Shown: piece by piece, positions 8,084-15,201 of the stretch
Position numbering within the stretch: position 1 is the first letter of the stretch
Layout of the letters: the number at the start of each line of letters is the position of its first letter
Assembly: GCA_003220265.1 (NCBI GenBank)
Contig: QHRW01000032.1
Span: forward strand, 1 to 47,608
Direction: 5' to 3'
Length of the DNA: 47,608 nt
DNA from: Candidatus Rokuibacteriota bacterium
GTDB lineage: Bacteria; Methylomirabilota; Methylomirabilia; Rokubacteriales; CSP1-6
Made by a program: the position numbers and the translations under genes
The notes under the pieces: generated by a model
The model's database searches: none
Seen by the model: the letters and a program-made list of their open reading frames with translations, nothing else
What the model was told of the DNA's origin: nothing

Positions 8084-10404
8084 TCGGCGTCTCGGCGAAG
8101 CGCAAGGAAGACCTGCGGCTCCTCACCGGTCGTGGTCGCTACGTCGACGACATTCGGTTGCCGGGCCTGCTGCATGCGGCCGTCGTACGCAGTCCCCACG
8201 CGCACGCGCGAATCGTGGGCGTGGACAAGCGCGCGGCACTCAAATGCGCGGGCGTGGTCGCCATTCTCACCGTGGCCGACGCGGCGGAGCTCGGGGCCGG
8301 CGTGCCGCCGCTCATCCACGAGCCGGGCTGGCCGGCGTACACGCACCCCGTCATGGCCCGCGAGCGCGTGCGCCACGTGGGCGAAGCGGTGGCCGTCGTG
8401 GTGGCCGATGACCCCTACCGCGCGGCCGACGGCGCCGAGGCCGTGCGCGTGCAGTACGAGCCGCTGCCCGTCGCCGCGACGCCGAACGCGCGCGGCCGCG
8501 GCCGCGTCCACGATGGCTGGGCTGACAACAACCTGCGGCCCAACGAGGCGTCCGTCGGCGACGTCGCGCGCGGCTTCGCCGAGGCCGAGGTGATCGTGGA
8601 AGCGCGCGTCGTCTACCCGCGCGTTACCGGCGTGCCGATCGAGGGCCGCGCGGTGCTCGCCGCGCCGGACGCCGAGAGCGGGCGCCTGACGGTGTGGTCC
8701 TCCACCCAGGTACCCTTCAACGTGCGCGCGGCGGTGGCGAGCGCGCTCGACGTCGCCGAGGACAGCGTGCGCGTGGTTGCGCCCGACGTCGGCGGGGGCT
8801 TCGGCATCAAGGGCCACGTCTATCCCGAGGACGTGATGATTCCCGCCGTGGCGCGGCGCCTGGGCCGTCCCGTGAAGTGGGTGGAGACGCGCCGCGAGCA
8901 TTTCCTGACGGCGTCGGGTGATCGCGACCAGGCGCACACCGCGCGCGTCGGCGTGCGGCGCGACGGCACGCTCATGGCGATCGAGACGACGTTCACGCGG
9001 GATCACGGCGCGTTCCCCACGCTCGGCGGCGCCATGACGGCCAACACGATCAACCACCTCGTGGGGCCGTACCGCGTGCCGCATTACCGCGCTCATGGCG
9101 ACAACGTCGTCACCCACAAGACGTTCGCCGCCGCCTATCGCGGCGCCGGGCGGCCGGAGGCGGCGCTGGTGCTCGATCGCCTGCTCGACGGCGCCGCGCG
9201 CCGCCTCGGGATGGACCCGGCCGACCTGCGGCGCCGCAATCTCGTCCGCCGCGAGCAGATGCCGTTCGCGACCGGCCTCAGCTATCGCGACGGCGTGGCC
9301 ATCACCTACGATCCCGCCGACTATGTCGCCGCCTTCGACGCGCTGCTCGAGCGGCTCGACTGGAAGGGCTGGCGCAAGGAGCAGGCCGCGCGCCGCGGCA
9401 GCACGCGACCGATCGGCCTCGGCGTGTCGGCCTACGTGGAGGGCACGGGGATCGGTCCCTTCGAGGGCGCCGACGTCAGCGTCGATCCCGGCGGCGTCGT
9501 GTTCGTCGACGTCGGCGTGGGCGCGCAGGGCCAGGCGCACGAGACGACGCTGGCGCAGATCGCCGCCGGCGAGCTCGGCGTGCCGCTCGAGCGCGTGATC
9601 GTGCGCGGCGGCGACACCGACCGCGTCGGCTTCGGCATGGGCACGATCGCCAGCCGGGTGGCAGCGGTGGCGGGCCCCGCCGTGGCGCGCTCCTCGCGCG
9701 ACGTGGCGCGCAAGGTGCGGCTGGTCGCGGCGGAGATGTTCGAGTGCGCGCCCGAGGACGTCATCGTGGCCGGCGGCGAGGTGCACGTGGCGGGCGCCCC
9801 CGATCGCCGGCTGCCGCTCGGGCGCGTGGCGCGCGCCGCCGTGCGCAGCAAGGCGCTGGTCGAGACCGGGCGCCCGGGCCTCGGCAGCTGCGTCTTCTTC
9901 TATCCGAGCACGGTCACCTGGGCGTTCGGCGCGCAGGCGGCGGCCGTCGAGGTGGACGTCGAGACCGGCGCGCTCCGCGTGCTCAAGCACGTGGTCGTCC
10001 ACGATCCCGGGCGGGCGATCAATCCGATGGTGGTCGAGGGCCAGGTGCACGGGGGCACGGCGCAGGGACTTGGCAGCGCCGTGCTGGAGGAGATCGTCCA
10101 CGACGGCGAGGGCCAGCTCCTCACCGGCTCGCTCATGGACTACGCCCTCCCGCGCGCGGCGGATTTTCCCGCGCTCGACGTCGTGCACGTGGAGTTTCCG
10201 TCCGCTGTCAACGAGCTCGGGATCAAGGGCGTCGGCGAGAGCGGCGTCATCGCCCCCGGCGCCATGATCGCCGGCGCCGTCGACGACGCGCTCCGCGAGT
10301 ACGGCGTCACGATCGAGCGTCTCCCCGTCACCCCGGCCCGCGTGTTCGAGGCACTGCGCGCCGCACGGAGGGTTGCCGATGCTCCGCGATCATCCCAGCG
10401 GTAA
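8080..10404 (+). CDS. Xanthine dehydrogenase/CoxL-like molybdopterin-binding subunit (form II motif)
   Basis: A 774-residue large subunit of the molybdenum hydroxylase family (CO dehydrogenase/xanthine dehydrogenase type). The TTG at 8080, overlapping the cupin stop, gives the usual start of RKEDxRLLTGRGRYVDDI. The active-site loop is AYRGAGR (352-358), the form II type; true CO-oxidising form I enzymes have AYRCSFR. The catalytic Glu is E720 in GIKGVGESG, and GQGQAHETTLAQ-type cofactor contacts are present. The usual small (2Fe-2S) and medium (FAD) subunit genes are not adjacent. Hydroxylation of an aldehyde or N-heterocycle is more likely than CO oxidation; the substrate is unknown. Confidence 0.88.
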   Translation: MIGVSAKRKEDLRLLTGRGRYVDDIRLPGLLHAAVVRSPHAHARIVGVDKRAALKCAGVVAILTVADAAELGAGVPPLIHEPGWPAYTHPVMARERVRHVGEAVAVVVADDPYRAADGAEAVRVQYEPLPVAATPNARGRGRVHDGWADNNLRPNEASVGDVARGFAEAEVIVEARVVYPRVTGVPIEGRAVLAAPDAESGRLTVWSSTQVPFNVRAAVASALDVAEDSVRVVAPDVGGGFGIKGHVYPEDVMIPAVARRLGRPVKWVETRREHFLTASGDRDQAHTARVGVRRDGTLMAIETTFTRDHGAFPTLGGAMTANTINHLVGPYRVPHYRAHGDNVVTHKTFAAAYRGAGRPEAALVLDRLLDGAARRLGMDPADLRRRNLVRREQMPFATGLSYRDGVAITYDPADYVAAFDALLERLDWKGWRKEQAARRGSTRPIGLGVSAYVEGTGIGPFEGADVSVDPGGVVFVDVGVGAQGQAHETTLAQIAAGELGVPLERVIVRGGDTDRVGFGMGTIASRVAAVAGPAVARSSRDVARKVRLVAAEMFECAPEDVIVAGGEVHVAGAPDRRLPLGRVARAAVRSKALVETGRPGLGSCVFFYPSTVTWAFGAQAAAVEVDVETGALRVLKHVVVHDPGRAINPMVVEGQVHGGTAQGLGSAVLEEIVHDGEGQLLTGSLMDYALPRAADFPALDVVHVEFPSAVNELGIKGVGESGVIAPGAMIAGAVDDALREYGVTIERLPVTPARVFEALRAARRVADAPRSSQR

Positions 10405-11122
10405 CTACCGCTTCATCCCCGGCATCACGGCGTTCTCCTCGGGCGTCATCGCGATGCCCAACCACCAGATCGTCCACGCCACGCTCGGCGCGCCGCTGCC
10501 GTGGCGCGCGGGCTTCACGCAGATCGACCGTCACCTGCGCGAGCAGGGCCGCGGGCGCACCGCGCTGTGCGGGATCGAGCTGCGCAGCCCGGCGCCGTTC
10601 ACGTTCGAGGGCTTTGCGAAATTCAACGAGGGCTACCGCGCGCTCCTCGGCGAGTGGGGCATCCTGGTCGGCGACGACAACCCGATCCCGCGCACCAACG
10701 TGGCGCCGGTGTTCGCGCCGCCCGCCGAGCCCTCGCTCTACGCCTTCGCCTACACGGTCCCGGGCGGCACGCCCTCGCCCACGTTCGTGGTGGCCGGGGC
10801 CGGCGAGATGCGCGATCGCACGCACGGCGCCGAGGGCATCGTGCGCAAGGGCGAGACCTCGCCGGACGCCATGAAGGAGAAGGCGCGCTTCGTAATGTCC
10901 ATCATGCAGGAGCGCATGCGCACGCTGGGCGCGGACTGGACGCGCGCCACGACGATCGACGTCTACACCGCCGAGCCCATCTTCGGATTCCTCGAAGACA
11001 TCCTGCGGCCCGCCGGCCCCGCCGCCATCCACGGCCTGCGCTGGTTTCCGAGCCGCCCGCCGATCCAGGGCCTGGAGTTCGAGGTCGATCTGCGCGGCGT
11101 CGCCCGCGAGCTGATGCTTTGA
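10379..11122 (+). CDS. RidA/YjgF-like protein, resembles 2-aminomuconate-type deaminase CnbZ
   Basis: A 247-residue protein. The ATG at 10379 is preferred, with GGAGG about 9 nt upstream; it overlaps the CoxL-like gene by 26 bp. The pattern GNYRFIPGITAFSSGVIAMP and VVAGAGEMRDR resembles long Rid-superfamily proteins such as 2-amino-5-chloromuconate deaminase CnbZ; this match is from memory. If correct, the operon may hydroxylate and then deaminate an aromatic or N-heterocyclic intermediate. The stop is followed within 3 nt by repeat R2. Confidence 0.6.
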   Translation: MLRDHPSGNYRFIPGITAFSSGVIAMPNHQIVHATLGAPLPWRAGFTQIDRHLREQGRGRTALCGIELRSPAPFTFEGFAKFNEGYRALLGEWGILVGDDNPIPRTNVAPVFAPPAEPSLYAFAYTVPGGTPSPTFVVAGAGEMRDRTHGAEGIVRKGETSPDAMKEKARFVMSIMQERMRTLGADWTRATTIDVYTAEPIFGFLEDILRPAGPAAIHGLRWFPSRPPIQGLEFEVDLRGVARELML

Positions 11123-11124
11123 AC

Positions 11125-11188
11125 GTGGGGGCCTCGACATGGCCCCCACACCCCCTCACGCTCGCGCCACCCCGGCACGGCCGTGGCG
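11125..11188 (+). repeat. Composite two-hairpin repeat R2
   Basis: Hairpin 1 has perfect 9-bp arms GTGGGGGCC and GGCCCCCAC around loop TCGACAT (11125-11149). CCCCC follows in the spacer. Hairpin 2 has arms CGCCAC and GTGGCG with inner GGC/GCC around ACG (11165-11188). It sits between the convergent ends of the RidA-like gene and the decayed HAD gene and could act as a bidirectional terminator. Confidence 0.7.
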
Positions 11189-11195
11189 GCGCTCG

Positions 11196-11706
11196 TCATC
11201 CCGCGAGGCAGGCGGCAAGCGCGCGAGGCTCGGCGCAGAGCACGGCGGCGCCGGCCTCCCGCAGCTCGCGCTCATGACGGCGGCGCCGCGCGCGATCCCC
11301 TCGCACTCCATGAGGCGCGCCAGCAGCACGGCCTTGTCGTCGAGCCTCGCGTCCAGCTCGGTCCCGTAGACGCCGGCGAAGTGCCGGGCGAGATCGAAGT
11401 GGCGCACGATCCGCTCGGCTACATGGTCGGCTTGGATGTCGCCACGAAGGCCGCCTGTGCCCGACTCCCGACCGCCGCCAGCATCTCCGGGAGCGCCATG
11501 GCCGCCTCGATGCGGTCGCGGTCGGTCATCTGCAGCAGCGTCGCGAACGTCCCGCGCAGCGGTGGCCCGATGAACGCGGCGAGCGCGTCGTCGTCGGGAC
11601 ACGGCCGGCCCATCCCTTCCACCGCGTGGCGAATGCACGCGACGATCCCCGGACGTGCGTCGGTGAGCGTGCCGTCGAGGTCGAAGAGCAGCGTGGGCCA
11701 CCTCAT
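11196..11706 (-). pseudogene. Decayed HAD-superfamily phosphatase (phosphoglycolate phosphatase-like)
   Basis: The N-terminus from ATG 11706 is clear: LLFDLDGTLTDARPGI with the nucleophile Asp, a cap region, then VATSKPT (motif II). The frame then hits TAG at about 11420. Homology resumes one frame over (VAERIVRHFDLARHFAGVYGTELDARL), so a single base is missing there. After CEGIARGAAVM the expected IGDRxxD motif and the following 25-30 residues are absent, and the C-terminus continues in the third frame (ELREAGAAVLCAEP, stop at 11196). One frameshift could be an assembly error, but the internal deletion removes catalytic motif III/IV, so the gene is dead. Its start overlaps the preceding small ORF in ATGA. 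Confidence 0.75.
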
Positions 11707-11816
11707 CTCGTCGCGCCGCCACGGCGTCCGGCAACATGCCGGTCGAGCGCGCGGGCGGCCTGCGTGCCCAGAAGCAAGGCCGTCTGCTCCCACTCGTGAT
11801 TGAACGGCTCTTTCAC
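11703..11816 (-). CDS. 37-residue small ORF coupled at both ends
   Basis: A short frame starting with GTG at 11816 (GTGA overlap with the YdjM-like stop) and ending in TGA that overlaps the HAD start (ATGA). It begins MKEPFNHEWEQTALLLGTQA and ends in a basic GRRGGATR tail. I do not recognise it. The double overlap is typical of translationally coupled genes, but the peptide could also be leftover sequence; no strong ribosome binding site is seen. Confidence 0.35.
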   Translation of the reverse strand: MKEPFNHEWEQTALLLGTQAARALDRHVAGRRGGATR

Positions 11817-12364
11817 CGTGACGATGGCCGATCCTGGCGCCAGCGGGCCAGCGAAGCCAACATTGCGATGCCCGCTGTGGGGAGCCAGATCATCAGTAGC
11901 TCCGCCTGGAACACCATCCAGCCCCGCGCGCTGAAGAAGCGGAAGGCGAAGGGCGACACGGGGATCGGCCGCCACGGCAGGAAGTAGCGCGTGGCGTCGA
12001 AGGGCGCGAAGAACGCCACGCCGAGCGCCGCATTGTTCATGGCGTCGAGCACGCCGTGCGAGGCGGTGGCCAGCGCCAGGAAGAGCCAGACGGTGAGCCG
12101 GCGGCCACGCCACTGGGGCGCGCGGAACGCCAGCGCGGTGACCACGGCGCCCAGCGCGACGGCGAAGGTCAGTGAATGCGTGAGGCCGCGATGGCCGAGC
12201 ATGTGGCCCCAGGGCACGCCGAACCAGAGGCCGACGACGACGTCGAGGTCGGGGACCATCGCGCACGCCGCGCCTGCGAGCCAGAAGCGCGCGGGGGGAC
12301 CCGGCCGTCGGAACAGCGTGCCGAGCGCTGCGCCCACGACGGCGTGTGAAAAGACCGACGGCAC
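11813..12364 (-). CDS. YdjM-like membrane-bound metal-dependent hydrolase
   Basis: A 183-residue integral membrane protein of the YdjM/YfhO-type metal-dependent hydrolase family. The signature HRGLTHS (about residue 58) follows an acidic VPDLDVV stretch, both characteristic, and a second His comes in ATASHGVLDAM. Several hydrophobic segments (about 23-42, 66-85, 90-115, 150-175) span the membrane. The GTG at 12364 lies 7 bp after the glycerate kinase stop on the same strand. The biochemical substrate of this family is unknown. Confidence 0.8.
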   Translation of the reverse strand: MPSVFSHAVVGAALGTLFRRPGPPARFWLAGAACAMVPDLDVVVGLWFGVPWGHMLGHRGLTHSLTFAVALGAVVTALAFRAPQWRGRRLTVWLFLALATASHGVLDAMNNAALGVAFFAPFDATRYFLPWRPIPVSPFAFRFFSARGWMVFQAELLMIWLPTAGIAMLASLARWRQDRPSSR

Positions 12365-12371
12365 GGTCCGC

Positions 12372-13673
12372 CTACGGGCGCAGGACCAGGTAGAGGTCGA
12401 GCAGGTTCGTGTTCGTCGGGCCCGTGACGATACGATCGTCGCTGGCGCCGAGAAACGCGTAGGCGTCGTTGTCCGCGAGCGCGCGCTCGGGATCCTGGCG
12501 GGCCGCGCGTCCGCGGCCGATGGTGCCGGCGTCGACGCAACCGCCCGCCGCGTCGGTCGGCCCGTCCGTGCCGTCGGTGCCGGCGGCCAGCACGACCAGG
12601 TCGTCGTCGGGACCGAGCGCCAGCGCGGCGGCCAGCGCAGCTTCCTGGCAGCGGCCCCCGCGCCCGCGCCCTCGCACCGTGACCGTCGTCTCGCCGCCCG
12701 CGATCATGCACACCGGCCCCGGCAGCAGGCGCGCGCGCTCCACCAGGTCGCGACCGACCTCGCGCGCCTCGCCCTGCAGCGCGCGCGTCAGCACGTAGGG
12801 CCGGTAGCCGAGGCGCTCGGCGGCCGCGGCGGCGGCCTCGACGACCAGCGCGTTGTTGCCGATCACGAGATTCGTCACGCGCGCGAAGAGCCGGTCGCCG
12901 GGCTTGGGCGTTTCCTCGATCTCGCCGCGGGCGCCGGCCCGCAGGCGCTCGATCACCGCGCGCGGCGCCTGTCCGCTCACGCCGTGCGCATCGAGGACTT
13001 CGAGCGCGTCGGCATACGTCGAGGAGTCGGGCGCCGTGGGGCCGGAGGCGATCACGTCCAGCGGATCGCCGACCACGTCGGAGAGCGCCAGCGTCACCAC
13101 CGTGGCCGGTTGGGCGGCGCGCGCGAGCAGACCGCCCTTGAAGCGCGAGAGGTGCTTGCGCACGGCGTTCAGCTCGCCGATCGTCGCGCCGGCGTCCAGC
13201 AGCAGTCGCGTCAGCACCTGCTTCTCGGCCAGCGTGATCGGCTCCGCCGGCGCCGGCGTCAGCGCCGAGCCGCCGCCGGAGACCAGCACCAGCACGAGGT
13301 CGCGCTCGTTCGCGGAGGAGGCCAGCGTGAGCAGCCGCGCGGAGGCCTCAAGACCGCGCGCGTCGGGAACGGGATGGCCCGCCTCGGCGATCTCGATCCG
13401 CTTGGTCGGCACGCGGTAGCCATCCTTGACGACGACGAACCCCTCGCTGATGCGATCGCCGAGGATGTTCTCCGCCGCCTGCGCCATCGCTCCACCCGCC
13501 TTGCCCACGCCGAGCACGAGCACGCGCTGGAGTCGGGTCAGGTCGAGCGAGGCGTCGGCGGCCGTCAGCCTCGAGCCATGCACGCGAAGATGACGGGCGA
13601 TCAGCGGCGCCACGTCGCCCGCGGCCAGCGCCGCCCGCCAGATGGCGACGGCCGCGTCACGCACGGTCGGCAT
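12372..13673 (-). CDS. Glycerate 2-kinase (GckA/TtuD, MOFRL family)
   Basis: A 433-residue DUF4147/MOFRL kinase that phosphorylates D-glycerate to 2-phosphoglycerate. The N-terminal Rossmann-like domain has VLVLGVGKAGGAMA and the LVSGGGSAL loop. The KHLSRFKGG segment binds substrate, and the C-terminal MOFRL domain has AAGTDGTDGPTDAAGG. The stop is 7 bp from the YdjM-like start and the ATG is 4 bp from the aminotransferase stop, indicating one transcript. Together with the aminotransferase it could serve serine/glyoxylate-type carbon flow; this is inference. Confidence 0.9.
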   Translation of the reverse strand: MPTVRDAAVAIWRAALAAGDVAPLIARHLRVHGSRLTAADASLDLTRLQRVLVLGVGKAGGAMAQAAENILGDRISEGFVVVKDGYRVPTKRIEIAEAGHPVPDARGLEASARLLTLASSANERDLVLVLVSGGGSALTPAPAEPITLAEKQVLTRLLLDAGATIGELNAVRKHLSRFKGGLLARAAQPATVVTLALSDVVGDPLDVIASGPTAPDSSTYADALEVLDAHGVSGQAPRAVIERLRAGARGEIEETPKPGDRLFARVTNLVIGNNALVVEAAAAAAERLGYRPYVLTRALQGEAREVGRDLVERARLLPGPVCMIAGGETTVTVRGRGRGGRCQEAALAAALALGPDDDLVVLAAGTDGTDGPTDAAGGCVDAGTIGRGRAARQDPERALADNDAYAFLGASDDRIVTGPTNTNLLDLYLVLRP

Positions 13674-13677
13674 GGCG

Positions 13678-14853
13678 CTAGCGGACGACGGTCCGGAGCT
13701 TTTGCAGGCGCTCGCCGGCTTCGATCAGCATGTCGTCGGTCTTCGGGAAGCAGAAGCGGATCTTCGTGCGACCGAGCTCGGGATGGGCGTAGAAGGACGA
13801 GCCGGGCACCGTCGCCACGCCGACTTCCTTGATGAGCCACATGGCGAACGCGGTGTCGTCCGGCAGGCCGAGCGCCTTGATGAAGTGGCCGGCATCCGTG
13901 AGGATGTAATACGCTCCGCGGGGCTTCCAGGCCACGAATCCTGCGCGCTCGACGTAGCCGAACAGAAGGTCGCGCCGGGCCTGGTATTTCTCGCGCAGCT
14001 CGACGTAGTAGGCATCGGGCAGCGCGAGCGCGGTGACGGCCGCCTCCTGCAGCGGCGCCGGCGCGCCGACCGTGATGAAGTCGTGTGCGCGGCGGATGCC
14101 GTTGCTGATCTCCGGCGGCGCGACCGCCCAACCGATGCGCCAGCCGGTCACGGAATACGACTTCGAGATGCCCGAGATCGTGATCGTGCGCTCGGCCATG
14201 CCGGGCAGCGTGGCGATCGGCGTGTGGCCGAGGCCGTCGTAGACGATGTGCTCGTAGATCTCGTCGGTGATCGCCAGCAGGTCGTGGCGGATGCAGAGAT
14301 CGGCGATGATCTGTAGATCAGCTCGCGAGAAAACCTTGCCCGAGGGGTTGTTGGGGCTGTTGAAGATGATCGCCTTCGTGCGTGGGGTCACTGCGCGCGC
14401 CAGCCGCTCGGGGTCGAACGAGAAGTCGGGCGGCTCCAGCGGCACCCAGATGGCCACCGCGCCCGAGATGATGCAGCCGGGGGCGTAGTTCTCGTAGAAC
14501 GGCTCGAACACGATGACCTCGTCGCCCGGGTTCAGCACGGCCAGCAGGGTGGCCAGCATCGTCTCGGTCGCACCGCAGCACACTGTCACGTGCAGCTCGG
14601 AGTCGATCGCCATGCCGTAGAACTTGCGGTACTTGTCCGCGATCGCGCGGCGCAGGTTGGGCGCGCCCCAGGTGATCGCGTACTGATGGAAGTCGCCCTC
14701 GAGCGCCCTGTGGGCGGCGTCGATCACCGCCTGCGGCGGGCGGAAGTTGGGCATGCCCTGGGCGAGATTGACGCCGCCGTGCTCGGCGACGACACGCGTC
14801 ATCTCGCGGATGACCGACTCGGTGAACCCCTGGACGCGCTGCGAGATCGGCAG
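13678..14853 (-). CDS. Class I/II PLP-dependent aminotransferase (probable CTG start)
   Basis: A fold-type I aminotransferase with FNSPNNPSGKV, DEIYEHIVY and the PLP-lysine motif SGISKSYSVTGWRIGW. The first ATG (14802) would lose the family N-terminus QRVQGFTESVIREMTRV, which is encoded in frame just upstream. A CTG at 14853, 9 nt after GGAGG (14867..14863) and 2 nt after the MoaD-like stop, restores it, giving 391 residues. It resembles aspartate/kynurenine-type aminotransferases; exact substrates are not determinable. If CTG is not used, the conservative gene is 13678..14802 (374 residues). Confidence 0.88.
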   Translation of the reverse strand: MPISQRVQGFTESVIREMTRVVAEHGGVNLAQGMPNFRPPQAVIDAAHRALEGDFHQYAITWGAPNLRRAIADKYRKFYGMAIDSELHVTVCCGATETMLATLLAVLNPGDEVIVFEPFYENYAPGCIISGAVAIWVPLEPPDFSFDPERLARAVTPRTKAIIFNSPNNPSGKVFSRADLQIIADLCIRHDLLAITDEIYEHIVYDGLGHTPIATLPGMAERTITISGISKSYSVTGWRIGWAVAPPEISNGIRRAHDFITVGAPAPLQEAAVTALALPDAYYVELREKYQARRDLLFGYVERAGFVAWKPRGAYYILTDAGHFIKALGLPDDTAFAMWLIKEVGVATVPGSSFYAHPELGRTKIRFCFPKTDDMLIEAGERLQKLRTVVR

Positions 14854-14855
14854 GG

Positions 14856-15134
14856 CTAGCAGCCTCCGGCGATGGCGGGCACGATGGCCACCTCGTCGCC
14901 GTCCTTGAGCTTCGTGGCCTTGTTGTCGAGGAAGCGGATGTCTTCCTGGTTCACGTACACGTTGATGAAGCGCCGCAGCTCGCCCGCCTCGTCCACCAGG
15001 CGCTCGCGCAGGCCGGGAAACTGGCGCTCGAGGTCGCCGATCAGCTCCTCGACGGTGTCGCCCTTGGCCTGGACGTCGGCGTTGCCCTTGGCGACGGCTC
15101 GCAGCGGCGTCGGGATGCGCACGGTCACGGGCAT
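14856..15134 (-). CDS. MoaD/ThiS-family ubiquitin-like sulfur carrier, ending GGC
   Basis: A 92-residue beta-grasp protein. The core INVYVNQEDIRFL and the tail DGDEVAIVPAIAGG are characteristic of MoaD/ThiS/CysO carriers, whose terminal Gly-Gly is adenylated and thiocarboxylated. Here one extra Cys follows the di-glycine, so it would need trimming or would be used differently. AAGGAGA precedes the ATG. A minus-strand -10 like TATAGT lies at 15173..15168. It heads the leftward run containing the aminotransferase and glycerate kinase. Confidence 0.88.
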   Translation of the reverse strand: MPVTVRIPTPLRAVAKGNADVQAKGDTVEELIGDLERQFPGLRERLVDEAGELRRFINVYVNQEDIRFLDNKATKLKDGDEVAIVPAIAGGC

Positions 15135-15195
15135 GTCGCGTCTCCTTCGACGGTCATTTCGATCACTATAAACCTTCGCGGACTGCGCGCTACGC

Positions 15196-15201
15196 TATGA
15201 T
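15196..15201 (+). promoter_or_regulatory. Putative -10 box (TATGAT) for a near-leaderless transcript
   Basis: TATGAT lies 7 nt before an in-frame GTG at 15209 of the downstream membrane protein gene and overlaps the ATG at 15197. The spacing matches the -10 boxes before moeA and the DsbA-like selenoprotein. No ribosome binding site precedes either start. No clear -35 is seen. Confidence 0.35.

Noticed and set aside
7942..10188. 748-codon minus-strand frame opposite the CoxL-like gene
   Set aside because: Antisense shadow; no recognisable motif, while the plus strand has full molybdopterin-subunit motifs.
8080..10404. True carbon monoxide dehydrogenase
   Set aside because: The active-site loop is AYRGAGR rather than AYRCSFR and coxM/coxS are missing, so CO oxidation is not supported.
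11419..11435. TAG in the HAD gene as an unusual amino-acid codon (pyrrolysine-like)
   Set aside because: Homology resumes in a different frame after the TAG, so this is a frameshift rather than read-through.
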